Source: Anaeramoeba flamelloides
Lineage: Eukaryota > Metamonada > Anaeramoebidae
DNA length: 64,000 nt
Assembly (NCBI GenBank): GCA_027625915.1
Contig: JANTQA010000029.1
Span: forward strand, 4,278,001 to 4,342,000
Reading direction: 5' to 3'
Below the pieces are notes generated by a model. The model searched no databases. It was given only the letters and a program-made list of their open reading frames with translations, and was not told the origin of the DNA. Position 1 is the first letter of the stretch. Each line of letters starts with the position of its first letter. Position numbers and translations under genes: made by a program. Below, piece by piece: positions 45,950 to 57,615 of this stretch.

Positions 45950-48900
45950 CAAATTATGTTTAAATTTATGATCCTTATTCAAGAAATTACAAAAAAATTG
46001 AAAATGGTACAAAAAATTAAAAAATGAGAACACGATTAATGCTGGAAAACTTCAAAATTTGAGTCAAGTCGAAACAAACTATAAGTTGAATGTTCTTTTT
46101 CAAAATATGTATTTCAGAGGATATCATTAATTTTGAGTAGCTCATTTTACTTTTATCTTGAGAATTTTTTTATTTTGTAAACTTTCTTGTAAATCATTTA
46201 AATCGAAAAACCGAGGTTGTTGTTTATGTTCAATTCTTCCTTTTGAATTTAATTTGTCAAACAATTGTCTGGTAACTTTTTTCGAATTCTGACAAAAGGT
46301 AAATTTTTATTCACTTTACGAAAAATACCTTTAAATGAAAATTGTCCAACTATTGAATGAAAAAAAGGTTTGGGTGTTTGTTAAAAACCTTTTTGTAATT
46401 TTAAAGAATTTACAAATTTGTTTTGTTTGAAAAAAGTAAGGTTTGTTCTCTTAAATAATTCTTTTGTAAGAATTACAAATTTAAATACCTTTTTTCAAAA
46501 ATACCATTAACAGATCTTTACTTTTTAATGATTACAGTTTACAATTTTTACTCAGAAAAAGCAATTATTTATTTTGATCCACATTTTTGATCTTTAATAA
46601 TTATCTTTCTCATTTTAACCTATTGTTCTATACTGAAAAATTGAATAAAGTTCTGACTTCTTTTCAGATCAAAAAAATTAGAACTTTTATTTCAAAATTT
46701 CATTCAATTAATTTGCCCACAACAAATCTTAAGCTTGGAGTCATTATTTCAATAAATACTTTTCTGAAAATGGAAAAAAAAATATTTGTAATTTTGATGA
46801 GTGCTAAAATAACAATTCAAAAATAACCAACATGCATTCTCAATCAATCTGCAAAAATCAACAATGAAAAACAAGGACATTTTTAGAAAAAATAACCAAA
46901 GAGTATACACCCAATTTCCTATTTAAATGGTTAGAATTAATATTTTGAAAACAACTCTGTTAGTTTGGAAATTTCGATCTTTAGTGCTTTTTGAGATCTC
47001 CAAGATTTTTTTTTTCTATTTCTCAAATGAGTTATTTTTGTCTCATGAATGTTATAAAAATCTTTACTTTGTCAAATATAGAGAGTCATAAAATAACCAC
47101 AAATTAGATTAAATCGAATTAAATTGATTATATACTAAAATAAAAATAATTTCATGTAAATTGAAGAAATATAAAACTATTTGGTACTTTAAAAAAAAAG
47201 AAATATTTTTTTTTTAAATTAATAATCCTTTTAATTTTTTTAATGATCGAATTTTTTGTCGATGAGATCCTCTCAAATTTTTTTTTTCTTATATTTGGAT
47301 TTTTTCAATCAAAAGAAGTCGAATTTCACAATAATCTTTTTAGTGTCAAGCTACCTTTTTGAATATATCGCCAATCCACATTACTTGGGTTAATTCATGA
47401 AAATTTAAAAACATTGATTAAAAAATGTTTCAAGTTTGAGTGATTTGTTTTTGTATGAGATACAATTTGTTTCTTTGTTTTTTACAAACAATAATTTTTC
47501 TTTTATAAATGTCACAAGAACCAAAGTTTTTGTCTTATTATAAATAGAAATTGGATTTTCTATTCTATAAAAGGCAATTTTATAATAGATAATTAATTTC
47601 AATTTCTCATAACATATGGGGGGAGGGGGTGTTGAAAGATGATAATTGTTTTATTATTACAATTATTTTCTTAATAAAAGAAAAATAAAAAAATACAAGT
47701 TTGTTTGATCGTAAGGCGAATAAAGCAGAAAAAAAAAAATTATTGGTAAATTTATTGAAATTTTACCAACAATTAGGTGATCTATCAAATGACTACCCAA
47801 CCAGAAACTACTTTTAAAGACAGGATTAGCAATATAACTGAACTCAACTTTAACCTTCTATCTAACTTTATAAAAAAAAATTATATTGATGAAAATGGTA
47901 TCTAATTCGCAAAAAGGGAAAATAAACCAAAAACAAAAAAGATAAAAAATATAAAAATATTTGCAAAAGCAAAATTATTTACAAATTGTATGTTTGTGTA
48001 GTATTGATATTCTTTCAACTATTTTAATAGTGTACAAAATTTTAAAATTTAGTTTATACTGATAAATTCCAAGAAATATCAAAAAATATATATTTTTTTT
48101 TCTGTTTTACAATTTTTTTACATAAACTTTAATTAAAGCTCTCTATTCATTTAAATGAGAAGAAACTTTGTAAAACTGGTTTGACTTCCAAAAGATTTAA
48201 TTTCTTGAGTTATTTTATTAGTTGAGTTAATTGATTACTAAAATGGTAATTGAACTAAAAATTTTATTCGATTTATTTGAATTTATCAGTATTCATATAC
48301 ATGAGGAGATTTTTTACAAAATTACCATATTTCTTATATTTATCATTATTTCGAAATTATTATTATTTTTTTAAAAATTGGTTTCAAAACAACCCTTTGC
48401 CAAATTAAATTTTTTTGATATTCTTTAAAATTATTTTATATTTATATTTATCTTTAAAGCCTTAAGATTGTCAATAATACTTGAATATAAAATAATTTTT
48501 TAAAAAAATTAAATAATTCAAATAATTCATAAAATTTTTAATTGTAGAGTTAATTGCCTATGATATTCATGAATTTTTTTAAAATATAAATGAATTTATT
48601 CTCATTTCTCAATTGGAAATTAATAGTAGATTCATCATTAATGATATTTCATTTAAGTAAGGTAAATCATGTTTTTTTTTTTCTTATTTGATTGTAAAAA
48701 ATTATCGAAAAAAATAAAAAAAGATATCATACCAAAACTACTTAAAATATAAACTTTCAAATGAAAAAAAAAGATTTTTAATTTTTATTTTAAAAGAATA
48801 TCGATTAAAATATTATAAAAAAAGGAAAAAAGTAATTGTATTTTATTTTGAAGAGTTTTTCTTTGTTATTTGAAGACAATACGCCTAATTTTGATGAAAT

Positions 48901-50434
48901 AACCAAAGAATTCAAAATGAATTTTACCATTTAGAAAATCTTAAAAATGATAATTTATTATATTTTTACTTAATTAAAATTATTTTTTATTTTTTCTTTT
49001 TCATTTTTTGTCTTTTTTTTTTTCTTATAAAAAAAAATGAGTATAATTGAATCCAAAAAATACACTTCAATTTAATTTAAATTTGTTTTACAATAAAATG
49101 AACCTTTCATATTCTCAAACAGTTTTTCATGGAATAACGAAATGCTTTTTTTTTTAATAAGAATTCCCGTTATAAATCAAAACAAAAAATCTACAACTTT
49201 CATTGATTGCTTTTGGTTAGTAGAAAATTCATTATTAACTTGATTAAATTGAAGAATTCAAACGATTTAATAGTATACGAACCCAGTTGTAACAAAAAAT
49301 TTGAAAGATCAACAATTTTTTTTAATGACTTTCAAAAAACAAAAATTTAGAAAAACAAATAATTATTAAAGTTTGAAAAAAAATCGAGAATTTGTTGAAT
49401 TCCAATTATTTGAGTTCTGAATGGGCCAAATTTCTTTTTAAAAACAATTTTAACCATTTTAATAAAATATTTTTTTTTAATTTATTTTATTAATTTTTGC
49501 TGAAAATCGCGTAATATATATATTTATCAAATATGAATTTTCTCGTTAAATGATCCTTTTTTGGTGGATGGATTACATGTGTTTTATAAATTGAATGAAT
49601 AATATTAAAAAAAAAAAATATAATTTAATAATTTCAAATTGAAATCAGTTTTTTCCTATTTTCTCTTTGTTATTTTTTTCCTTTTGTTTTTGAAAGGTAA
49701 TTCCTTTAAAAAATTTTTTATTTCAAGATCTATAGTAACTTAGAAAAAACCTGTCATTCTAATTTTATTGAAACAATGAAAATGATTGTAGAGGAAAATT
49801 ATATTGATCTATATTGGAATTTTCTTTGATCTTCAATTTAAGATCAAAACCAACATTGTTGTTTTTCTCAATTCTTCCCAAAGAATTTTAGTTTTTCAAT
49901 TTTTAAAAAAATATATAAATTGATTGATTTTTTTTACGTACAGATATCAAATATTCCCTAATTTGTATATTATTACACTTATTTCATTTTTATCGTTTAA
50001 AGGTAATTTAGAAAAAAATATTAATCTTTTTAAATTTTTTTATACAACTTCGAAAGAAACAAAGTTTATATATATATAAATCTCTGCAAAAGAGAAATAA
50101 TTAAATGGTCTCAGAATTCAACCTTTTAAAGTGGCCCTTTTACCTTAAACATTATATGAATTAGTAATAGACATTTTAAATCTACCCCAGACAAATATCA
50201 GAACAATAGATCCCAGGATTTATGAAAAATTAACAAAAATTATCAAAAAAATATTTATTAATGAAATTTTTTTAGAACAACAATATATTGATAATAATTA
50301 ATAAAAAAAAAATGATTTAGTTTAGAAAAATTATATATAAATATAAATGTAGAGATATATTATGCTTTACACATTTCTAACATTTTTTTAAAAATTAATA
50401 ACATTATAATAAATATTTATTGAATTGATATTTT
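45950..50434. other. AT-rich intergenic stretch
   Basis: No gene supported. 47690-48065 may be a third, strongly diverged copy of the 15482/25117 dispersed repeat (shared GATCTATCAAATGACTA and ACTCAACTTTAACCTT-like words). A TIR-family copy lies at 49278-50052. A short G-run occurs near 47620. Confidence 0.55.
49278..50052 (+). mobile_element. Non-autonomous DNA element, CAGTCAAAGG family, copy 5 (degraded)
   Basis: Only GAACCCAGTTGTAAC remains of the left end. Interior blocks TTTCAAGATCTATAGTAACT, GAAAATGATTGTAGAGG and ATTGGAATTTTCTTTGATC are clear. About 300 bp of extra sequence separates the left end from these blocks. Confidence 0.6.
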
Positions 50435-50605
50435 TTAAATTAGTATTTCACTATCTGAAGATTCTGTTAGCTGCGTTTGATTTTTTATTTTTTTTTCTTT
50501 ATTATTTGATTTTTTTGTGTTTTCATTTTTTTCCTCCAAATCTGATGAATTGTCCACACTTTCTTGAAAATTCCTCAATTCTAACATATTGTTAATTCTA
50601 TTCAT
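50435..50605 (-). CDS. Possible small protein, 56 residues, function unknown
   Basis: An open frame from ATG with Ser/Asp/Glu/Lys composition (NFQESVDNSSDLEEKNENTK and QLTESSDSEILI at the end). Composition is more protein-like than the Phe/Leu/Lys frames typical of this A/T-rich DNA. I see no domain, no membrane segment and no homologue. It could be an isolated exon. Low confidence. Confidence 0.3.
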   Translation of the reverse strand: MNRINNMLELRNFQESVDNSSDLEEKNENTKKSNNKEKKIKNQTQLTESSDSEILI

Positions 50606-50802
50606 TTTTTATTTATAATATTAAAAGAATATTAGATTAAATAGAAAATTTCAATTAAGAAATTAGTAAATAAAAAAGATAATTTGAATAAAAAAAAATT
50701 AAAATTATTTCCAAATTGGTGTTTGTGAAAATATTAAATAATAAACATCCAATAAGAGTCAGCAATCAAATCCAATCTGAAATGAATTCAATTTAATTTA
50801 AT

Positions 50803-50833
<31 letters not shown>

Positions 50834-51296
50834 CAACAAAGGGGTTTAATGGTTTGTACACTATATTTCACAACTAACAAAAAATTAGTAAACAATAATT
50901 TTTTGTTTGGTGTTTATTTTCAAATTTTTGAAAATATACATTTTATTTCAAAGAAAATTTTAAAATAATGTTTTATTCAAAAAAGATTATACAATATTAA
51001 AAATTTTTTTCAGAAGAGTTTTTAAATTTTTGTAAAAGAGACTTTTTAAAACTTGAGTTTGAAATGTTTTTGAAGATGTTTCAAACCTATCTTGATTTTT
51101 TATCATTCTTATAAAATTATTTTCAATTATAAAAATGATGTTAAAATGCAAACCATAAAATGGTTATGATAAACTGTGAAATTTAAAATAAACTCTTTTT
51201 ATTTTTTATACTTTTTACCTTTTTCAAATTTACCTTTTTAAGTTGTTTGGGTTCCTTAGGTCCCTCCTCGTTTTGTTTTTTTTTTTTTTTGGGGGG

Positions 51297-51565
51297 GGCA
51301 AAAGGAATAAAAAATCATTATAAGAATTGGTAGACTTGGTCATGGCTAACCTAACCAAACTTGTTCATGATCAGATCTAAAACGAATTGAACTGGACTTA
51401 TTCAACTATAGAGAACTGAATCCAACAAATGCGATCTGAAACCAACCAAAGTGAACCGAATTGAACTTTCCGTACAATCTGTCAAGTTGTTACTTGTACT
51501 GGGTTTTGCTGTCGAGTCGGTATCTTGTACTGGGATTTTGCTAAAGCAAGATTTGGAAAACTTGC

Positions 51566-51600
<35 letters not shown>

Positions 51601-51603
51601 AAG
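51297..51603 (+). mobile_element. Poly-A-tailed SINE-like or processed retrocopy
   Basis: A block of unusually balanced composition (about 51320-51568) ends in an uninterrupted run of 28 A (51569-51596). GGCAAAAGGAAT on the left and GGCAAAGTAAT on the right look like a target-site duplication. Inside, TACTTGTACTGGGTTTTGCT is repeated as ATCTTGTACTGGGATTTTGC, separated by GTCGAGTC, which resembles a polymerase III box B. GAACTGAA/GAATTGAACT words recur upstream. No open frame. Retroposition is strongly suggested; source RNA unknown. Confidence 0.6.
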
Positions 51604-51882
51604 TAATCAAAAAGAAAATTTCGAAACCCAATTTTTCTTCTTAAAAAATCAGCACTTTATAGATAAATCAGATCTAAACTGTTCTAAATTAAAACTTAAT
51701 AAAGTAGCCTATTTGATTTGATGAATAGTTGTTCAAATATTTAGAACTCTTTATTAAAACAAATTATGGTTGAGATCCAAAAAAATTCGAAATAAAAGGA
51801 AACAATCACCAACCCACTTAACACTTGGGGTACAAAAAAAAACTTTTCAATCAAGTTTTTACTTTTTTCTGTTATTTTTTAA

Positions 51883-53140
51883 CTCTCTTTTATTTTCGTG
51901 CTTTTCTTTCTCTTTTTCTTGTCTTTGGTTTGAAATATTTTTTTTTCTTTTCATTTCCCCATATACAAAGCAGTCATACTACCCCAAGTATTATATGGAT
52001 TGGATATATTTAATCTAACCAAAACAGATTATGACAAGATAGATAGTTAGATTAACAAAAAAATAAAACAAATAACCAAAGTTAATATACATACTGTGTC
52101 AGATATCATCAAGTGTGAAACCAGAACAGAGCCCGCAAAACAATGATCCAAAAAAAGAAAAGCCAAATTCCTCAAGAAATTGAGGCATTTAGAACTGGAT
52201 CACCTATCAAAAGACCTTAAAATGGACGAAATTGAAGGTATAGACTAAAAAAATATGTACGATAAAAAACTGAAAAAAAACTCCACGAAGTCCATGTAAA
52301 GACTATACAGGAAAATGCCGATTCATTCGTTGGAGAAGAAAACTGGAAATTGAAAAAATACCTCAAAATTGCTCAATTTCCAGAAAACTTTGCAATAAAA
52401 CAACCATATTTGAACTGGAAATCATCAAAAACTCTACTTAAGCTCAAATCTTTTTCAAATGGCTTATGTAGATACATATACAAGTGGGAACCGGGAATAA
52501 AAAGTAAAATATGCCCCTGCTGTAAAAAAAAAGTTGATGATGTAGAACACTTCATATGGAAATGTGAAAAATATGAAAAAAACAGAAAATACTGGAAAAA
52601 TGAGCTCAAAAAAGTCAAAGATTTTGACTTTAGTTTCATTAACAGAGAGGATACTGATGAGTTGTTCAGAAAAATGAATACAAAAGAAATATACAACATC
52701 ACAATAGAATATTTTCGGAATAATATGAGACAGCATGCTATAAGAAAAAACGAATTTAAATCTAAGTCTAAATAGCAAGCCATTCAACTCACCAGAAACA
52801 TATATCCTCTCAATACTACTACAATTTTTATATCTTATTTTTTTTTTCCCACTCTTCATTTTTTTATTCTTTTTTTTTTTTTTCTTTTTCTTTTTCCAGA
52901 AAACTAAATTGAGTTTAAAATACTTCTAATTACTGTAATTAAAAGGTTCTTTTGACTACTCTTTGAATTAGGAGTCACAAATTTAGTCACTTAAAAACTC
53001 TCTCTTTAACAGATTAAGAGCTATTGTACACTTAACCCTTACCAATAAATCCTAACTCTTTTATTTCTTTCATTTCTTGCTTTTCTTTCTCTTTTTATTG
53101 TCTTTGTTTAGAAATATTTTTTTTTCTTTTCATTTTTTAA
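51883..53140. repeat. Direct repeats (~80 bp) flanking LINE fragment 2
   Basis: The TTTCTTTCTCTTTTTCTTG..GAAATATTTTTTTTTC block at about 51883-51957 recurs at about 53055-53135 with few differences. The span includes the LINE fragment between them. May be a long target duplication or remnants of two LINE ends. Confidence 0.5.
51958..52775 (+). mobile_element. LINE C-terminal fragment 2, with the best-preserved zinc knuckle
   Basis: The left part translates as YKAVILPQVLYGLDIFNL then LTKTDYDKI, the conserved segment after a LINE reverse transcriptase palm, with two or three in-frame stops. A 141-codon open frame from 52350 to the stop carries KQPYLNWKSSKTLLKLKSF, LCRYIYKW and the zinc knuckle CPCC...EHFIWKC (C-x2-C...H-x4-C), then a Lys-rich tail. 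The polymerase itself is absent. Pseudogenised, but the only copy lacking palindromic inserts, so it serves as the reference for the others. Confidence 0.8.
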
Positions 53141-53225
53141 AGAAAAGTTAAGATATCCTATGGGTTATAATCTTGAATAAATTATATCTAGGAATAAAAA
53201 AATTTAAATACAATTTTAGAGTTTC

Positions 53226-53588
53226 AGGAAGTGTAGTATAGTTTCGTCAAGTACCTAGGTTTTCTTGGGGTTTTTCTGTTTTATTTGTTAAGTGTTCTGG
53301 GTTTTTTTTACTTCTTTTGAAATAAACCGAAAATTTATTAAAATTTTCTGTTCATTTCAAAAATTAAAAAAAACCTAACGAAAATCGATAGATTTTCTAA
53401 ATAAATAGAAAACTCAAAAAAACCGAACAGCACTTTTCCAAAAAAAAAATAAATAGAGAAAAATCTAAGATTTTACTCAATTCATTTAAATTCTGGAAAA
53501 CATAACGGCGATTTTTTTTAATTTGAGAAATGAACCGATAATTAAATAAATTTTCAGTTTATTACCAAATTAAAAAAACAACCTAAAG
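53226..53588. mobile_element. Chained palindrome array C, next to a LINE 3' end
   Basis: Opens TTTCGTCAAGTACCTAGG and contains the same modules as arrays A and B. A central GAAATAAACCGAAAATTT...AAATTTTCTGTTCATTTC hairpin is followed by CCTAACGAAAATCGATAG, then a half-module resembling the hairpin 3 arm of array B (TTCTGGAAAAC), and finally a hairpin ending AACCTAAAG. It is followed by AACATGAGGTAG and the LINE 3' tail, paralleling the insert at 32811-32910. Confidence 0.72.
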
Positions 53589-53589
53589 A

Positions 53590-53652
53590 AAAACATGAGG
53601 TAGTTTTATTAGATCACTTCTCTTCAATAATAATAATAATAATAATAAAAAT
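53590..53652 (+). mobile_element. LINE 3' end
   Basis: ACATGAGGTAGTTTTATTAG then TCACTTCTCTTCAATAATAATAATAA. Shares the CTTCAATAATAA terminus with 54530-54560 and the GAGGTA hairpin position with 32911-32960. Confidence 0.6.
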
Positions 53653-53789
53653 AAATATTTTTTTGGAATATGTAAAATAAACATAAATACACCAATTCTT
53701 ATTTCCAAAACAGACTTTAAGATCGAAAATATGATAATTTTTGTAAATAAAAAGAAATTTAAATTCAAAAAGAAATTAGAAAATTTATC

Positions 53790-54560
53790 TCTTGCCTAAT
53801 TTAGAAAAATTAATAAAATTTAACCAACGAATAAATAATAAAATCAATTGCGATTCAAAAGATATTATTGAACTAAAAAAAAGAAATATATAAATACGCA
53901 TATAATGAGTTATTGAATTCTACAAGTTGTAAGTGTCGTTAGGTTTTTTTTAATTCAAAAAATAAAAAGAAAATTTGAGAAATTTTCTTTTTATTTCTTT
54001 CGTTAAAAAAAAGCGCCGTTAGCTTTTCCAGAATTTAAAAGAATTGAGTAAAATCTTAGATTTTTCTCTATTCTTTTGAATTTTGGAAAAGCTAGGCACT
54101 TGATGGCACTCCACGACACTCCACAAAAATATTTCACCATAATAAAATCTCAAAATTATTTATTTAAAACTCAAAAATCTTTAAGTTATCCCTCAAGCTC
54201 AACAATTCTAAAAAATTCAGAATATTCACTAACTGCTTAAATAGATATTACTATGTAATCAATAAAAATTCAAATAAATTTTGTCCATTATGTTTAAAGT
54301 ATAAACAGAAGGGAATTATAGAAAGTACTGATCATTTTTTATGGGTATGTCATTCCTATGAAAAAGATAGATTAATTTTTCACAATAAATTAAAAGAAAT
54401 AAATCTTAATGAAATAATAATTTTAAACATGATAGTTTGAAATTATTTTCATTAATTAATAATCTTTAAAATCTCTGATTTTACACGCTTAAATTTCTGA
54501 AAGGGAATTTAAGTCTAAAAGCAACTAGAGTGTAATTTACACTTCTTCAATAATAAAAAA
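53790..54560 (+). mobile_element. LINE C-terminal fragment 3, interrupted by a palindromic insert
   Basis: The left part reads LEKLIKFNQRINNKINCDSK and, in another frame, YNELLNSTSCK. After the insert it resumes KYFTIIKSQNYLF (compare GKYLKIIT in fragment 1), then IFTNCLNRYYY and the zinc knuckle FCPLC...DHFLWVCHSYEKD. Frame slips separate some pieces. The 3' end is AGTGTAATTTACACTTCTTC-AATAATAAAA with an A-run. Confidence 0.72.
53934..54126. mobile_element. Palindromic insert in LINE fragment 3 (two tandem hairpins)
   Basis: Starts TGTCGTTAGGTTTTTTTT. Hairpin one pairs AATAAAAAGAAAATTT with AAATTTTCTTTTTATT. Hairpin two, 54019-54087, pairs CTTTTCCAGAATTTAAAAG with the CTTTTGAATTTTGGAAAAG end. 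Closes GGCACTCCACGACACTCCAC; GTGTCGT at the start and ACGACAC near the end are inverted. It splits the LINE peptide between SCK and KYFTII. Hairpin two is the same module as the third hairpin of array B. Confidence 0.75.
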
Positions 54561-54668
54561 AAAAAAAAAATTTTTTTGAAAAAATAGAGATGTCATTTTG
54601 CTGCTTGTGTATCCATATGTTGAGAAAATAAAAATGAAAAAAAAAGAAAGAAAAAAATTAGGAGATAT

Positions 54669-54951
54669 TTACCCAATTTGATTTGAGCATTTTATAAATT
54701 GATCAAGATTTAATGTTTTTTCTTGATTTTCTGAAAAGCAATTTCCCATTAAAGAGTTCGCTTCGTTTTCACCAATTTCTTTGCGGGAGTATTGGTATAA
54801 AAAATTGATTAGATGCGAAACCATTTTTGAAAGGTCTTCTATTGAAATTGTACCTTCATCATTTTTGTCAATTATTTGAAACATTAATTTTATTTTTTGA
54901 TTTTCTTTTCCAGAACTGAATACAATTAAGCTTGTAAAAATTTTTTGAATT
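54669..54951 (-). CDS. EF-hand protein, 3' part (partial gene)
   Basis: Frame from an AG acceptor at 54952-54953 to a TAA at 54669-54671. It begins IQKIFTSLIVFSSGKENQKI, the F-x-x-G-x-x-E-x-K-x-x-x-x-F pattern of calcineurin-B/NCS-like EF-hand proteins. Next is a canonical calcium loop, DKNDEGTISIED, then a degenerate second half (SENQEKTLNLDQF). The upstream exons with the first EF-hands were not found on the minus strand toward 55-58 kb. The terminal GGGTAAAT is both a stop and a possible splice donor, so the C-terminus is uncertain. Role presumably calcium sensing; partner unknown. Confidence 0.65.
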
Positions 54952-56289
54952 CTAATTTGTAATATAAAATAATAATAATAATATTAAAATAAAAATATAT
55001 AATTAGATTTAATTTTTTAGAATTCTTTTATAAAGAATTTACTTTTGGAAGTAGTATTGTTTAAAAATAAAATGAAATTTTGTTTATATCCTAAAAAAAA
55101 ATTTTTTTTTGTAATTTGTGTTTTGGCTTTTGAAATAGATGAGTCAACCTCATTTATACAATTTATTAATTTGAGTCTCTTTTTTGAAATCCAAAATTTT
55201 CATATTTCCAATATAAAACTAAAAAAAGTAACCCCTTATTTTTATTAACAATTAAGTTAATTCTTGAAAATGGGTAAAATATATTTTTATTTTTATGTTG
55301 GAAAGTATTGATTTTGAAGAAAATTTTTTATTTTGTTAATATTTTTAATTCTCAATATTTGAATTTAAATCTTAGCTGATAAAACTAATTGAGATATATA
55401 AGTGATTCAATAAATAGAAATTTGATTGAAGTTTAACAAAAGTTAATCAATGAAATTGAGATCTATTTAGCAAAAAAAAATTTTATTCTTTAAATGTGTT
55501 AAAAAAAGTTGTTTTCTCATTTTTCAAAAAAAAAAAAAATTACAAAAGAATTTTCTATTTTGAAAAATTTTTTTATAAAAATTATTGGGTCTTATTTGTA
55601 AGAATTTGTTAAAACAATTAAAATTAATTAAGAAAAAAAAAATTAATCTTTTCTCGTTTTATATTCCCAAAGGGATAACTTTCTTCAATTTAAAACCAAA
55701 TGTTTTCTTCCAGTACAAAACCGTTTTAATTCGATTTAATCCAATTTGTGATTATTTTATAATCCTCTATATTTCAAATCTAGTGGTTTTGTTAGATTCT
55801 TTAGATAAAAATGAATAATTTTAGAAATAATGAAAAAGGAAAAAAAAAAATCTTCGAAATCTCAAAAAGTATCAAAGAATGGCTCTTCAAAACTGGCACA
55901 GTTATATTCAAAATTATAATCCACAGCCATTTAAATTGAAAATTGAGTGTCTCTCTTTGGAGCTTTTTTCTAAAAATGTACTTTTTTTTGATTGTTGATT
56001 TTTTGAAATATATCTTACATTACCCGCTTATTTCGTTTTTAAATTGAAATTATACACTCGTTATAAAAAATGATGAAAAAATTTTTTTCGATTTTAAAAA
56101 TACAATTTGGACCATAATGACTCAACACTTAATACGATTATTTGAAATTGAAATAGGATAAAATTTCATCTCATAAATAGAAACTACAATAAACTCTGGG
56201 CTTTGGCTAAAGAAATTAATGTTTGATTTGAATGTTTTAATTTTAAATTATTTGTGTTAATAAAGACTTATTGGTATTTGAAATTTAAA

Positions 56290-57430
56290 TTTCATCTTTT
56301 TATTATTATTGTTGAAGAAGAAGTGTGAATTACACTCTAAGTAAAATTTCATCTTTTTTTTTTTTATTTTGAAGGGAGGAAATCAAAATTTCATCTTTTT
56401 ATCGTTTTTTCAATACCACCAAGTGCATTTTCCAATAGAACTACCATTTCTATTTTGCCAGAATATATAAATACAAACAATAAAAAAGGACAATCCAAAA
56501 AAAAAAAAAATGATCACCAATTTGTATTAATTTCTTTGAAATTTGTTAAGGAGGAAAGTTCCAAATGAATTCTAAATATACCTTACAAATGTAGTTCTTT
56601 TGTTTTGATTTAAGGTATTCGCGGTCTTTTATCCAAATAATAAAATAATTTTTTTAGTTTTTTTTCGTTTTTTATTTGTTGCTATTGTAAATACCCATTA
56701 AACAAAACAGAGTAATACTTAGGGGTAGTATTGATTGATGGTAACATCTTGAATTTCATAAAGTTATTATTGCCAAAGATTAATAACTGACTTGTATGAA
56801 AAACTAATTGGATAAATATCTTATTCTTAGGTGTATTTCTAAGGACTTGATAAGTGAGGTTTTAAAGTAGAACAAAAAATTATTCCCAAAAAAACACTAA
56901 GAAAAATGAACCTTTTTTCGAAAAATAAATTTATTTTAATCTGTGGATAAAAGATTGTAAGCGCCTTAACCAATCAGAAAGAAAGTTATTCGTTCATTGG
57001 CTTTTTGTGCCTGTAATTGAATCAAAGTCTATTATCCTTATATGAAAACAGTTATTTTAAAAACTTTGTAGTTGGTTTGTGTATGTAGTTGTAATTTATG
57101 CTGAGTTAGCAGAACATGAGTATTTTTCTCTTTTATTATTTTTTTGATATTTTCAATAATTTTCTTTTTGAGTTTTATATTTTTTTCTTAAATTTTCTTT
57201 TTTTTGAGTTTTTGGAATTTTTAGGTATTAAAGTTCAGTTTCGTATTTAAATCATTCTGATCTCACTTTGTTATACGACAGGCATTCCCATAAAATGTGT
57301 GTTGGGGGGGGGGTATCTTCTATTAATGTATCACAGAAGATACATTTGTCTATATTAAATTTATTAAACATATACGTATATTTATGTAGACTGTTAATAA
57401 ATACCATATATTAGAATAAGATGTGAGGAT
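56290..57430 (-). mobile_element. LINE C-terminal fragment 4
   Basis: On the minus strand about 57260-57430 reads MVFINSLHKYTYMFNKF then DKCIFCDTLIED and, after a slip in a C/G-run, THILWECLSYNKVRSE: the same zinc knuckle and preceding aromatic block as the other copies. The matching 3' end, AGTGTAATTCACACTTCTTC...AACAATAATAATAAAA, lies at 56290-56345. Everything between has decayed beyond reading. Confidence 0.62.
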
Positions 57431-57615
57431 CATATTTGTAAGCTATTTCCGAAAAAGTGTGACTAATTTATTTTAAAATATCTTTCTTAAACCCAATCTT
57501 CAAAACTGTTTTGATATATACAAAATCATTAACAAGCATTTATTTGTTCTTGAAAATAGTAATTTAATTTGTTTGTTAGTATGGGATTATTACATCAATA
57601 TATTAAACTCTGTTT

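Larger units (their letters stand above)
50606..54668. other. Retroelement-dominated stretch
   Basis: No host gene. In order: A/T-rich sequence to about 51290; SINE-like insert 51297-51603; LINE fragment 2 (51958-52775); array C (53226-53588) with a LINE 3' end; LINE fragment 3 (53790-54560). Direct repeats near 51880-51957 and 53048-53140 bracket LINE fragment 2. Confidence 0.65.

Noticed and set aside
52373-52859. Two open frames of over 130 codons on the minus strand
   Set aside because: Antisense of the LINE zinc-knuckle frame; Phe/Ser/Leu composition.
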